Notes: generated from the sequence alone by a model not told the origin. A stretch of DNA of 64,000 nt from Amaurobius ferox (GCA_951213105.1 OX578135.1:162781250-162845249), one strand, 5' to 3'. Shown: positions 54,201-61,875, counted from the stretch's first letter. Program-made: numbers and translations.

Positions 54201-57200
54201 TCAATCCATCTTCTCCAAATCTTTTGCACAGTGGTTGCATCTATGCATGTTTCAATGGCGATACAACCACCCAGCTGTATGCAGACCTAAAATGAATCCC
54301 CTCACACGATCATCCAAATGCTGAAATGGACTATGGTGGCATCTCTTCAACAACATGTGTCTTCTGAAATGAAAAACAACTGGGAAAACAGATTTCTGTA
54401 GGTGACACACAGTAACAACTGTTGGCTCATCTGCTGTTTCCATCCCTTTTATCCCACACTCTAATCACGTCACCTACTTGCATTTCAGATCATTTGCATA
54501 CATCGGCCAGCTGCATTTGTCTTGTAATTTGCATAATTATATGGCCAAAGCTTCATAGTGCTGCATTTTTTATGTCGGGTAGTGTATTTGAATAACACTT
54601 TTTTTATATACTTCACCTGAATATACTAACCTTTCAGAGGATTTTTGATATCAGTTGTTAAAAAGAGTTAATTTTTCCTGGTTTCTAATACTTTTGTAAG
54701 ATTTTCAATGTTTATAACAACTTCTGTGGCTGAAATATTTTCTTTTCAATGTAACTAATGTATAGATTTCATTGTAGCTAATGTTTAGAATGTAGACACT
54801 TGATCACTTGCAAATGATAATCATAATTTTGAACATGGATCTTCAAACAATTGACAGAACATTTTTTGCGAGAAAGGAAATATGAACGAAGCCCATCAAT
54901 GCTTAAAATGCTTTCATATACTTAAAATGCTTTGGGCCTAAGGATAAAAATTAGGATAAATTGATGGGCCTAAGGATAAAAACCTTGTATTTCCATGTTC
55001 TAACAATATAACATTATATTAATAGAACAGTGCAAAAAGACTCTAACACTGATCTAGAAAAATTAAAAACATAAACTCTCATAAACTAATAAGTTAACAA
55101 ATACTATCCAAGGGGGGAAGGATCAACTGAAATGTGATAAAATCTTGTATTGTGTCATCGCAAATATATATGTGTGTAAAATTTAAAAAAATCAGCTTGA
55201 TAGTATTGGGTCAAAAATTGATTTCAAGATTTGACCCAAACAAATAACAAGAGAAACCAACCTAAATAAAACAGTGTAAAAGGTGTAAATAATCTAAAAT
55301 AAAGGACCATGCCCAGTAATGAAATAAATTAAATATTTACTGAGAATTTGTAATTTGGGATCAGCCTAAGGTAAAAATAGTTTAATTCTAGCAGGATCAT
55401 GGGTCCTAGGAGAGATTATTCATCTAAAAGGGATTGCCAGTTTTTAAGTAATAAATGTTTACATAATTTTGTAATGCATGAGTAAGGGAAGGGAATATTA
55501 ATGGGGATGTCAGAAGAGGCAACAATTTTAGCATGATGATATAGATACACCTATAATTCTAATGTGTGATTTAATAAAAGAAAGGTTAACAAAATTCCTA
55601 GATTTAAATGCTTTATTTTTAATAATTTTAACATAATTTGATTATTTAGAAATTGAATTTAGAGTCAAAATCAAGGATACTATCAGTATAGATAATTACA
55701 GGAGTATTATGAGTGAAAGCCCAATAAATAGCATACCATAAAACAGTTAATTCAGATTAAAAACTGTATTTTTTGCATTTAATTTATAACAAAGAACTTA
55801 TAACAAGAACCATAGTATCTTGCTTAAAATACAAATAACTAAACCCACATTTTCATCAGTTTTTTCCCTACCAGTATAAAGTTTAAAGATAAAATCATTA
55901 GAATACGAACATTAAAAAAATAATAATAATAATAATAATAATAATATGATTAGGAGGTATTTCCGAAATTGGACTGTTATAATCAAAGAGAGATGGAGGG
56001 GAGAAATCGAAACTGGAAAAGATATCTATTCTTTGTTTTAGAACATATATTTTTTTGTAGAGTATCAATAACAAAATGTACAGGTGGAATTCCTAAAAGG
56101 GAGAAAAGTGAAACATTAGAAGAAGTTCAATATCCCAAGCAGATTTTTAAAAGAAAGAGTCTTTGTAAAGAAGTTAATTTTTTGATTTGATGCAATTTAA
56201 GATTATAACACCAGACCCCAAAACCTTAGGCAGTAATTTTCTCAATAACTACTTGATACCATATTTTAAGATCTTTTTTAACACCCCAATTAGAACTTGA
56301 AATTTTCCCAAAATTAAAATAAAATTTTGGATATTTTTCTTTAAGGTGATATATATGTGGATTCCAAGATAATTTATTATCAATAATAAATCTTAGAAAT
56401 ATTTGATGGTTAGACATTTTCAACCCACTCTCTTTGGTGTTATTGCCTTGTTGTGGTGAGTGTGCCTGTGTGGATTTATAATCAGTTAGGCTAGACCAGC
56501 AGTAGTGTAACTGTAGCAACTGGCAGGGTCTCCCAAGCCGGACAGGCCAACTGTGAGACTCTAGACTAAAAATAACACACTGGTCCTCAAGGTTGAAAGT
56601 TAGGTGTGGGGTTGACCACTCCACTCAGTAAAAACCTTCCAGTTCCAAGAAATAAAAACCAGACTGAAAATAATATCTAGCGCATAATATATATCATGCG
56701 CATGTTATAACCATGAAATTTATAACATAAACAACCTGACACTGTTAAAATCATTAAAGCATACCATTTTAGATGGCTTGGACATTTATTCAAATCCGAA
56801 GATTATAATCCTGTTAAAAAATACACTTTTAGTAAGCCAACAAGCATTAGAAAAAGAGTCCCCCTTCCCCTCCACCAGATGGTTTGACAATGTCGAGAAT
56901 GACCTCAGGCTGTTGGGAATTGCCAATTGAAAAGTGTAGCTGTAGTGCCCAAGAAGAAGACGATATTTTCAAAGTTTTATTTTATAATTTTACTTTAGGG
57001 TTTCTTATAAAGCTGGATCTATTTTTACCAAAGACAGCTGTAGCTCTGTAGCTGTGGTGCACTTTTCAATAGAATTGTCTAGCTTTAAAGAAGATAAAGA
57101 ATCAGTTATCAATTTCAAAATAAAATTTGTATTAGTTGCTAAAGTTTTGTGAATATTAGCATAAGAGACCATCACAAGGTCATCAGCAAAAATGTGAATA

Positions 57201-59564
57201 AGTCATTGAGTAGAATAAGTCAGTAGAATAAGTGAAGTAGAATAAGACATTGAGTAATAATATTTGTTAAAATATAGGTTCCAGATAATAGATGCTATGA
57301 TAGAAGCCTGTGGTGATCCCTTCTATATGATTTTAGATAAGGTAAGATTATTTATTCTCCATATAAGAAATGGATTGATTATTTAGATAGAAAAAAAAAA
57401 TAAAATTCAGAAAGGGATAAGAATATTAAATTTCTTAAAAGTAATTGGGAGTATATTCCAGTTCAGATTGCCAAAAGCTCCACACACATCTTTAATAGTA
57501 AGTGATATGTGATTTAAATGTTTGAAGCTCTTGATTATACTAATCAGTTTATGATATGCATCATCACAACTACGGATTTCCCTAAACCCAAATTGATTAC
57601 CATGAATAATACCCTTAGTTTGGAGAAAATAATTTTATTTGTTAATAAAAAAAATTTCTAATATTTACCAAGAGTAGGTAAAAGACATATTGAACGATAG
57701 GAGGTACAGATGGTTGGATCATGACTAGGTTTATATAAAATTGTAATTTTGATATTTCTCAAACATATTGGGAAATAACAATATTTAAAGCAAAGTTTGA
57801 AAATTTTTATAAACATATTTAAATTAAATCTAAAATGGACTTTCAAAATATTATAGTTAATACAGTTGATTAATACATTTAACTACTAATATCACATATA
57901 ACTATTAATATATTAATACATAAAAACATAATTTAATGATTGCTATTAAGATAAGACAGTACTGCATTTATACAATGTTGGATAATTTTAATTTTGGAAA
58001 TTGAAAATGTTTTTACATTCCTCCTGAAGTTTGAATTAAATAAATTTTACTATACAAGACTCCCAAGAATAATGGTATATGCTAAAATAATGCTATGTGT
58101 TAATATCTTAAAAGTACTTTCATTTGTGTTTTAAATACAAAATTATAAATAAAATGGTTTTAATTTTTTACTCTCTGAAAATTTTTACATTAGATAAGTA
58201 AACAAAAATTTAAATGGAAAAAATTGTTTAATTGATATCCTGCCAAGTGACTCAGCTATCGTTTGAATAATAGTAGATTCACATTCAGGAATGCTTGAGA
58301 AATATGTAATCAGCAAACGTTCTCAGTCAAAACTTGGACCCTTAACAATTCGTTTTGTTGAAATACACATTAGAACCTGCTTATCTTAGTGCTCATTTTT
58401 AATGAGCAAAATAATTTTGTACTTTGACTTTAATGAGCAAGCAAGTATGCAAAGTAGCAAAACTGAATAACACATAAAAGAAAATGATATAGGATAGAAG
58501 GGAGAAGTAGGAAGAAAAAAGAAAATGATAAAAATCAGTGTAAAAGAAAAGTGTAAAAAAAAAACTTCCTTCATAAATGGATGTAGAAGTAGAAAAGAAG
58601 GTATGGGTTGGGGGGGGGGGGGGAGTCACATCAGAAAATCCAAACATCAGACAACCTGGAGAAATGAATGTCCTTCCCCACTACTAAAAAAAGATATAAA
58701 TAACAAGTCCTTGGCTATGGTAGCTGCAGAGTTGGAAAAGGGTATATTGGATAAAAAATATGTAAATGCTCTTGGTGAAAAAAAATGAAACACCTTCCTT
58801 GGGAACATGATTCCCATCTTTTATATCCCATATAAAAGATAAGAGTTCCTAAAATGAGGTTACTTGGATCATTAGGAAATGGAATTAATTCTTGCGAGGA
58901 AATGTAAATGGCTTCGAGTTATTTTAGTGTTAACAAATATATAAATTGGTGTCCATTGATTCTAATTTTTAAGCTTTCTGGAGGATTATCCTCCTATAGC
59001 CTAAGCTCACCTTTACTAATTAAATTACATATACATTTTTGTCCAAAATGGATTTAGCAAGCAACTGGATTTTACGAGCAAAGTAGTTGGTTGTGGGCTT
59101 CTCATTATAACCAGGTCTTACTATAAATTTATTTTATGCAAAATTAAGAAAAGGATTTCAACACACACAATTCATATACAATAAATAACGTAAAAAAGCA
59201 AAAGCCATATACTTTTACATATTTCTATTATTTAAATATTTTAGGAAATTAGGAGAATTTTCCTATTACCAGCAAATGGTTTCCATGCAGCAACACTTTC
59301 ATCTAACTCTGAAGTTTCCCTTTTCAAGGAGCGAGGCTGCACTTCTTTTGCAAGAGAAATGACTGTTGGGCGCATTACCTGGTGGACAGCCTGTGTTGAA
59401 TGGAGAGGAAGACTAGTTTCTGGAGCTGGATTCACATTGGCGCTCAGTGTGGCAGAATTGTTTTGTTCTGGCATGGCTGGTGGTTGTGTGAAAACACTTA
59501 GGTGAGGAATGGGGGATGAAGAAAGCTGATGCAGGATACCTATCATTTTGATTGGATGGCCAGC
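21004..59564 (-). CDS. SYNRG: Gamma-synergin, 3' part of gene (six exons, partial)
   Basis: Gamma-synergin binds the ear domains of AP-1 gamma-adaptin and GGA proteins and works in clathrin-coated trafficking at the trans-Golgi network and endosomes. Six minus-strand exons (59564-59270, 45459-44518, 37082-36997, 28917-28761, 25982-25834, 21240-21004) total 1866 nt, giving 621 residues plus TAA, and all five junction phases agree. Seen in the translation: acidic-Phe motifs DDEFDDF (105-111), DDDFDDF (133-139), WGEF (199-202), DDFGDF (258-263) and DDEFGEF (299-305); two DKYSV repeats (183 and 432); and a C-terminal region (442-621) resembling the conserved synergin C-terminus, with VCNEVLSS, CGLCLLNV and YHSTCANFWVNC. 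The 5' exons, where the EH domain is expected, lie beyond 64000. Introns are 2.8 to 13.8 kb and packed with transposons. No promoter is in the window. Family assignment is from remembered homology and is strong. Confidence 0.93.
21770..22000 (+). repeat. Repeat R4, copy 1
   Basis: Shares with 29490-29720 the blocks ATATATGTTTTA(A/G)GACCT, GTGAT(A/G)TCCATCTGT, GTGGTC and GCCACAAATATTAATGGATT. R4 resembles R3 in its GTGTCTGT tract but is a separate family. Confidence 0.75.
23690..24010 (+). repeat. Repeat R4, copy 2 (internally deleted)
   Basis: Starts like copy 1 (TTTTGACTATTTATGGAGTG) and jumps to the end of copy 3: GATTTTTTCAAGC, ATGCTATAATTGT, AATGGATTCTGGT, TCCAGTTA. Confidence 0.7.
25834..25982 (-). 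CDS. SYNRG: Synergin exon, conserved C-terminal region part 2
   Basis: 149 nt between acceptor TTACAG/ATGTT and donor CTGATG/GTAAGAATT. It encodes VIEVYKVVCRI, then a helix with KQTEAVRSLIKEADQAW and a hydrophobic GFFAGSTLM end. This corresponds to the VVEVYRV to GFMSLATL part of the vertebrate protein as remembered. Phase 1 in, phase 0 out. The open frame running upstream to 26127 is intron. Confidence 0.93.
26247..27745 (+). repeat. Repeat A cluster 1 (partial plus full unit)
   Basis: A partial unit starts near 26247 (ACAAAAAGATTAATCAT) and breaks off near 26720. A full unit starts near 26729 (CAAGAAAGATCAATCATG) and ends in the AACACTTTTCAACTATG hairpin near 27740. Landmarks are shared with the other copies: GTGATACATTC, CCAGACTCC, AAGATGGATGCCATAT, CCATAGGGTTCAATGTATTT, CGGACAGACAGACAG. 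It lies in a synergin intron and has no ORF above 100 codons. Confidence 0.85.
27641..28144 (+). repeat. Recent 252-bp tandem duplication
   Basis: 27641-27892 and 27893-28144 are almost identical; two differences are visible (GCGAACG versus GTGAACG, TTAAACC versus TTGAACC). The unit includes the end of repeat A plus about 130 bp of following sequence. Confidence 0.95.
28145..28760 (-). other. Synergin intron, no further feature
   Basis: AT-rich intron between the repeat A cluster and the exon at 28917-28761. Confidence 0.6.
28761..28917 (-). CDS. SYNRG: Synergin exon, conserved C-terminal region part 1
   Basis: 157 nt, acceptor TTATTTAG/GCCAAAG, donor TTAAAA/GTAAGT. It encodes residues 442-493 of the reconstructed part, including WIRCLQSCINIL, SSVCNEVLSSEEG and NYVK. 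This resembles the conserved synergin C-terminal helical region (CLQ...VCNEVLSS...). Phase 0 in, phase 1 out; the split codon with the next exon is Asn. Confidence 0.93.
29490..30090 (+). repeat. Repeat R4, copy 3 (longest)
   Basis: Carries both the 5' blocks of copy 1 and the 3' blocks of copy 2 in one run of about 600 bp, plus a G homopolymer at about 30009-30025. No ORF. Confidence 0.75.
31440..32850 (+). pseudogene. Decayed PIN-like orphan relative
   Basis: Heavily broken reading frames resemble a known uncharacterised arthropod family. Around 31760-31970 one reads QQIFDRIICIS, then KLKTYFEFELASFPLSLFDG with a K-x-S-x-L-x-K-x-F follow-on. Around 32500-32740 one reads FPPTKNAAEQHLLKVYNQIQI, LGNKVV, DWEW, and a C-terminal CNCKAACAHSCSCR cluster. 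The LPPT...H-LRV, W-x-W and terminal Cys-cluster order is the same as in the orphan gene of the palindromic element, so the two are probably distant members of one superfamily. Many stops; not functional. Confidence 0.65.
33258..35672 (+). repeat. Repeat A cluster 2
   Basis: One start at about 33264 (CAAGAAAGATCAATCATGC) is followed by sub-repeats that restart near 33478. A second start is near 34390, with a sub-repeat restarting near 34612, and the unit ends with the AACACTTTTCAACTATG hairpin near 35665. The SINE at 33918-34206 interrupts it. The internal CGGACAGACAGACAGACAG tract is present. Confidence 0.85.
33904..34220 (-). mobile_element. Full-length tRNA-derived SINE with target duplication
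   Basis: CCTGCATCCTTATG flanks it at 33904-33917 and 34207-34220. On the minus strand the 289-bp body begins with a GGGGGCGCGG head. The A box TAGCCCATTGG is at 34197-34187 and the B box GGTTCGATTCC at 34154-34144, as in a Pol III tRNA promoter. The 3' end carries an inverted CCGTCC/GGACGG stem-loop and a (CAA)n tail. The perfect duplication implies a fairly recent insertion. It is much richer in G+C than its surroundings. The 80-codon ORF here is a chance frame. Confidence 0.92.
36993..36997 (-). other. GC-AG intron donor site in synergin
   Basis: The donor reads AAAAG/GCAAGT on the minus strand, which fits the strong consensus that GC donors usually need. Use of the GC keeps phase 0 into the exon beginning at 28917. 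Confidence 0.8.
36997..37082 (-). CDS. SYNRG: Synergin short exon followed by a GC donor
   Basis: 86 nt between acceptor ATTTAG/ATGAATC and a non-canonical donor AAAAG/GCAAGT. It encodes 28 codons ending TDKYSVIRQEK, a second copy of the DKYSV motif of the large exon. The phase (1 in, 0 out) fits both neighbouring exons only if the GC donor is used; the nearest GT, four bases on, would shift the frame. Confidence 0.88.
38210..38253. repeat. Perfect 21-bp inverted repeat (hairpin)
   Basis: ATTACTGGGACAATTTAATTT is followed by TT and then its exact reverse complement. There is no GC stem/T-run pattern of a terminator, and the setting is intronic. Confidence 0.95.
38681..40180 (+). pseudogene. 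Orphan arthropod gene family 3, broken
   Basis: Starts MTKTAAKRQRERHEKLK at 38681, a Lys/Arg/Glu-rich head typical of a widespread uncharacterised arthropod protein. After frameshifts it reads SPTKAFGSRQAFGKAV, KKFLPRSPRKCNVVAKKLVD, a CHHSTTVKEE stretch, then IIEAFNYYHPNF, DGAFQHIKQK and, in the frame 39496-39789, NWNFYATSHCKGWIDGIGG and TIKRRIREVIEARK. The ATSHxKGxxDGxGGxxKR signature is the best-kept part. The family resembles transposon- or virus-like DDE/MULE-type cargo only vaguely, so no function is claimed. Multiple stops, no intact frame longer than 97 codons. Confidence 0.65.
41220..41670. repeat. Nested direct and inverted repeats
   Basis: AGAACCCGCCTGAAAGGGGC followed by ATTCCCCAAAATAAG (about 41248) recurs directly near 41516. 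TACTCCCATTGCAGATAACA (about 41287) recurs inverted near 41612-41632, and AGTGTACACACT-type ends occur at about 41223 and 41643. This could be a small foldback element with scrambled arms; class unknown. Confidence 0.65.
42334..42399. repeat. Near-palindrome of about 60 bp
   Basis: Centred on CTCTAGAG between 42369 and 42370. The inner arms TTGCTCT/AGAGCAA are perfect and the outer arms CCCACTCGAT.../...ATCGGGTGGG are imperfect. Confidence 0.85.
42600..43460 (+). pseudogene. Gypsy-like retrotransposon pol scrap
   Basis: Around 43260-43460 one frame reads SIILALKADKYLVRVCGDFKL, then VNMAIDTDQCLLYKAEDTLL, matching the (VPKKDG)-x-x-RxCGDYK-x-x-VN...DQYPLPKxED start of Gypsy-type reverse transcriptase. 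Just upstream, YKNKFGNTLEYFKKVK and HYHLLC resemble the linker before RT. The catalytic palm motif and integrase are absent, and no long terminal repeats were found. Dead fragment. Confidence 0.6.
44518..45459 (-). CDS. SYNRG: Synergin large central exon with adaptor-ear motifs
   Basis: 942 nt, phase 1 to phase 1, read from acceptor TTTCAG/ATCC to donor GATA/GTAAGAGG. It is open throughout, acidic and Ser-rich, and carries five acidic-Phe motifs (DDEFDDF, DDDFDDF, WGEF, DDFGDF, DDEFGEF), the type known in gamma-synergin to dock on the gamma-adaptin ear. Other landmarks resembling the family are DKYSVFRSL, an IPSLDLKSVG stretch and DSEDYFAEIQ. Reading past the donor to a stop at 44408 gives only intron-encoded residues. 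The apparent start near 45316 is an internal GTG codon; the frame continues upstream to the acceptor at 45459. Confidence 0.95.
45688..46260 (-). pseudogene. hAT transposase C-terminal fragment
   Basis: The frame 46258-45878 includes CLPGSKSVERIFSVMN, KEKSRLSVESMRVMLILR and NMKCFKFYDKIL, the hAT dimerisation domain (S-x-x-VER-x-FS-x-M). A decayed CAGCAGTATTCAAACCC near 45688 looks like the terminal repeat on the 3' side. The rest of the transposase is missing; the Tc1 element begins at 46426. It is a different hAT lineage from the one at 46.6-49.3 kb. Confidence 0.75.
46563..49351 (-). mobile_element. hAT element inserted in Tc1 element A
   Basis: Inverted ends CAGGGTGAGGAGT at 46563 and its complement ending at 49351, followed inward by GGTGA-rich sub-terminal repeats on both sides. 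The target duplication CATAGCT is at 46556-46562 and 49352-49358 (8 bp if the ambiguous end base is counted). Length 2789 bp, in the range of an autonomous hAT. Confidence 0.9.
46990..49175 (-). pseudogene. hAT transposase, nearly full length, broken
   Basis: Starts at 49175 with MGKCKFRTDWLERK. A BED-like zinc finger follows (CNVC ... NHSLMSKH). The catalytic region continues at 48706-48191 (LRSDGPNINKKVF, ITRWLTLGPSANRILEQW), then 48261-47860 and 47918-47367, ending in the dimerisation domain (LSHGNADIEKRFSISK, SILIVRDTL). The 3' part at 47342-46990 codes a Lys/Glu-rich coiled-coil tail (EEDMEKMEKIKK). Breaks include a stop near 48765 and frame changes near 48200, 47900 and 47345. Most of the protein is readable, so inactivation is fairly recent compared with other relics here. 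Confidence 0.85.
49560..50260 (+). repeat. R3-like repeat inside the long insert
   Basis: ATAGGGAAAGTATTGGAATC, ACTCGAGTTTTCGATGGATC, a TCTGTCTGTCTGTG tract, then two tandem blocks, each with CAAATTTCACAAAATT-type and AACCTGCCTTT sequence, about 110 bp apart (49730-49990). Similar in style to R3. Confidence 0.6.
50476..50915 (-). repeat. Repeat R2, copy 3
   Basis: Minus-strand copy of the 1.9-3.3 kb repeat. It shares AACATCTATGTTTGG, GTTACGAGAAA, AATTTCAATATTTTA, GAGTAATCGTCTTGCC and CCTACAAATGTATATAATTGG. Confidence 0.75.
51862..52307 (-). pseudogene. Tc1-like element B, N-terminal transposase fragment
   Basis: From the ATG at 52307 it reads MPLRRTRQHYQQLSDLERSR then IIGHDPGETDW, ISRHLGRSDMVV, and after frame changes RRRLAEGGIKCRRPL, CLPLTSQHWQSRLDWCLDR. 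This is the paired helix-turn-helix half of a Tc1 transposase (ISRHLGRS, RRPLxxLPLTxxHxxxRLxWC). It stops abruptly at about 51862 before the first catalytic Asp; the rest is missing. A different lineage from element A. Confidence 0.85.
53400..54450 (-). pseudogene. Tc1 transposase of element A (broken)
   Basis: The N-terminal part (54443-54252) reads FQHLDDRVRGFILGLHTAGW, matching the first helix-turn-helix of Tc1 transposases (R-x-x-I-x-GL-x-x-AGWS). The C-terminal part (53685-53413) reads FQQDNVRRHT, ISRQALQGIQVLPWP and DLSPVEHVWEVIG: the second Asp motif QQDNARPH and the third acidic residue in SPxEHVWD. The middle holds several stops and frameshifts, so the first catalytic Asp region is not readable. 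Confidence 0.85.
54585..55050. other. No recognisable gene
   Basis: AT-rich intron. A local duplication (GGGCCTAAGGATAAAAA) is at about 54930-54980. Confidence 0.5.
55918..55945 (+). repeat. (AAT)n microsatellite
   Basis: About nine AAT units within the LINE relic. Confidence 0.95.
56420..56965 (+). mobile_element. Insertion inside the LINE, with another LINE C-terminal scrap
   Basis: Interrupts the minus-strand pol. At 56770-56960 the plus strand reads RWLGHLFKSEDYNPVKKYTF then RKRVPLPLHQM and a decayed W-x-D-V-E-x-DLRLLGI tail, a common C-terminal end of arthropod LINE pol proteins. The preceding 56430-56650 is GC-richer and may be a separate short element. The ends were not resolved. Confidence 0.55.
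57851..59269. other. Intron with G tract and possible MITE-like ends; no gene
   Basis: A G homopolymer lies at about 58608-58623. The ORF 58525-58788 ends MVAAELEKGILDKKYVNALGEKK and is unrecognised. GAACCTGCTTATC near 58373 and the inverse of GACCTGGTTATAATGAG near 59100 could be decayed terminal repeats. Confidence 0.35.
59270..59564 (-). CDS. SYNRG: Synergin exon (most 5' exon in window)
   Basis: Encodes 98 whole codons, beginning AGHPIKMIG and ending AAWKPFA, plus one base of the next codon. The acceptor reads TTTTAG/GCTGG and the donor GCTG/GTAATAGG on the minus strand (phase 0 in, phase 1 out). The sequence is Pro/Ser/Thr-rich and low in predicted structure, as expected for the linker between the EH region and the ear-binding motifs. 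The leftover G joins AT of the 45459 exon to make an Asp codon. Confidence 0.85.
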
Positions 59565-59819
59565 CTAAAATGGAGATAAAAAATCTAATGTGGGCAGTAA
59601 ATGACTTCCCTTATATAATGCAATAAATTTACTTCTTTCACAGTGAAAAAATGATGTATAATATCAACGACACAGTGTTTTCAACATTAAATTCTACATT
59701 TGGTACTTTTCCGGATGACAACATGAAAAACTATTTTGAAGTACCTAATTAACTTATATTTCACACAACTCTAAATTGACAATTATCAATATTGATAGCA
59801 TACTCAATAAGTGATATGA

Positions 59820-61875
59820 CCCATATATTAAAATATTTTGATAATTAAATCATCAATTTGGCATCATTTTTGTTAACTTGATTTTATTTTTGCAAACTTT
59901 GATGAAATTTTTGTCAATCTGGGACAAAATATTGCCAAGTTGGCGATATTTCGTAGATTATTTGTCAAGTTCACCAAATATCTCGCCAAGCATTACAGAC
60001 AAATAGAATGAAAAGCATTTCTTATATACAAAGGTATGCCTATTGTGTGACGGATATCAAAATTTGCAAAACATTACCTCCCATGAATGTCATTTTTATC
60101 ACTTTTGCAACATTTAAAAACTGCCCAATTTTTCACACAGCATTACAGATGGATGGAGATATATGCTATTCTTATACAGTACAGGATCTATTATCCGGAC
60201 TGCTTGGGACTTCAGATATACTGGATAAGGGGGTTTTCCGTAATTCGGGTCACTTTTTCTAACTTACTGAAATGGTCTAAAATGTTGTTATAGAAAATTA
60301 TAATTCATTTTAAAAACATAAATGTATTAAATAAAGCTTTTTTACACTCTATATGAAAAATATACATGGTTAAATGGTTAACTAAAATGCAAATTACATG
60401 TAATTATAGAATCAAATTTAGTTATTAAGAAAATTTTTGAAAGAAAAAAAATGTCTGAAAAAAGTTGATTATTCAGGCTAGTTTACTAGAAGTTTTTTTT
60501 TTTTTCTTTGGAACATTTCAATTAAAGTAGACTGTTGTTTAATTAAAGTGGAAATATGTTGTAAATTGGAAACACTTATTTAACATATGTGTCACCCCTT
60601 CGGCATTATCGTAGCAGACCACTGTAAAAAAAAATCAAAACAAGCTATTTTAACGTGGTTACTGTTTATTCATAATCAGAGCGAACAGATAACGAAGCAG
60701 TTAACTTTAAAATCTCCAGGAAATTAATTTATCTCCAAAAATTAATTTTTATGTTAAGAATTTCAAAAATATGTGAAACTGAAAACTTTTATAACCAAAA
60801 ATTGCAAACTTACTAGTAAACTAGAAAAAAAAATTTGAAAATCTCTGCAAATTTCTTTAGAATCCATAAAACCATAAATATCTCTGAATTTCCTTAGTTC
60901 GAGGGAAATTTTCATAGATCTAAGAACATTGACAGCTAATTTAAATTCTACAGTTAACTTAAAAAGAATGAAAATAAAATTTCTAGCCACATTTGTTTGT
61001 GCCCCAATCACTTTGAGGGGGAAAATGTTATGACGTCACATTACCACTGCGAAGTGATCGAGGCATCAAACAAACGCACCTATTCTAAAAAAAAATATAT
61101 GGTTTTGCTAAAATTAGAAGCTCTTTATTTTGTTTCGCAAACGAAATATTCTATCACTTGTTGAAAGTATGTTTTTCCGACATGGAACAAATATATCCAC
61201 CATGAAGTTAAAGAGTTCACTTTTACCTCCATGATACTTGCCATTTTTCCCCTCTCGAGAACTATTTTTAGCAACATTTTCGGGGTGATGAGTAGGGATT
61301 CAGCGAGACCTTTGTTTATGTCAAGATTGTAAACAGTTGAAGTGAGAAAAATGTAGGTTTCAATGCATCATTTTATAATATTGATATTGCTAATTAAGGC
61401 AAAAAATCATTTGGCGGGATTTTAAACAAAAAAAACGCTATTTGGTGCAATTTTTGACTAATAATAGTGCGTTGGTACAGAATTTGGCATTATTTTGCAG
61501 AATTCCGGTTTTGGAAGAGTCCAGATATTGGGACGCCAGATAAAAGGTTGCGTACTGTAGTAGATCTTTATATTCTTTTCAAGGTTATTTTCATCAATTA
61601 TTCATCATTTTCATTGATTTATTGTTAGTATCAATTTGGCGACAATTTTATCAATTCAGCATTTTCATCAACTTCGTAGGCTTGTAGTATTCACAACAAT
61701 AGGCTTCCAATATTTATAAAATTGTAATTTTTGTAACAAATTTTGTTCGTAAGATATTGTCTCTACAGACTTACTGACACACACACACACGTCACCTTAA
61801 AAACATTTGATTCATGTTTAGAAACTCGAATTTAAAGTTTCTACCCCATCACAATACTTTCTTTATACATTATAT
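59820..61875 (-). repeat. Repeat R3, minus copy, split by a Tigger-like element
   Basis: The outer parts 61875-61560 and 60175-59820 read on the minus strand in the order of 14545-15320: GTGATGGGGT, TTAAGGTGACGTGTGTG, GTCAGTAAGTCTGT, TACAAAAATTACAA, GGAAGCCTATTGTT, then the GGCGA/GCCAA-rich tail. Confidence 0.7.
60177..61557. mobile_element. Pogo/Tigger-like non-autonomous element
   Basis: Ends CAGTACAGG...TTATCCGGAC on the left and the inverse of CAGTACGCAACC...TTATCTGGCG on the right, flanked by TA on each side. Length 1381 bp. Inverted similarity extends about 55 bp (a second block GATATACTGGATAAG versus AATATCTGGACTC). No transposase was recognised inside. Inserted in repeat R3. Confidence 0.75.

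Larger units (their letters stand above)
46426..54584 (-). mobile_element. Tc1-like element A, split by two nested insertions
   Basis: Inverted ends CACTACCCGACA...AAATGCA (46426) and the reverse complement ending at 54584, flanked by TA on both sides. Removing the hAT (46563-49351) and the long insert (49382-53332), each with its target duplication, leaves about 1.4 kb, a normal Tc1 length. Confidence 0.85.
55060..57850 (-). pseudogene. Type-1 (R1/Jockey-like) LINE pol, broken
   Basis: Minus strand from 57846: YFPICLRNIKITILYKPSHD then TSYRSICLLPTLGKY (RT finger, SYRPISLLPTLGK), NQFGFR, KDVCGAFGN (cf. DIKGAFDN), and FADD at 57190-57179, the catalytic RT motif. After an insertion at about 56420-56960 it continues FIIDNKLSWNPHIYHLKEK (56400-56330). 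An RNase H-like IIYTDSI follows near 55690, then SFIKSHIRIIG near 55590 and ITGHGP at 55317-55303, the block preceding the C-terminal zinc knuckle. This order is typical of spider and insect type-1 elements. Many stops. The endonuclease was not found upstream. The last 200 bp resembles 62160-62310 inverted. Confidence 0.8.
45460..59269 (-). other. Synergin 13.8 kb intron
   Basis: The largest intron in the window. From 3' to 5' of the gene it holds a hAT fragment, the nested Tc1/hAT/long-insert stack, a type-1 LINE and a possible MITE-like stretch. The phases of the flanking exons match directly, so no further coding exon is required. Confidence 0.6.

Noticed and set aside
58525..58788. 87-codon ORF as a host gene
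   Set aside because: Spans a G homopolymer, with no recognisable domain; kept only as an unclassified stretch.
60763..61011. 82-codon minus ORF as an upstream synergin exon
   Set aside because: No synergin-like motifs, no fitting splice sites, and it lies inside the Tigger-like element.
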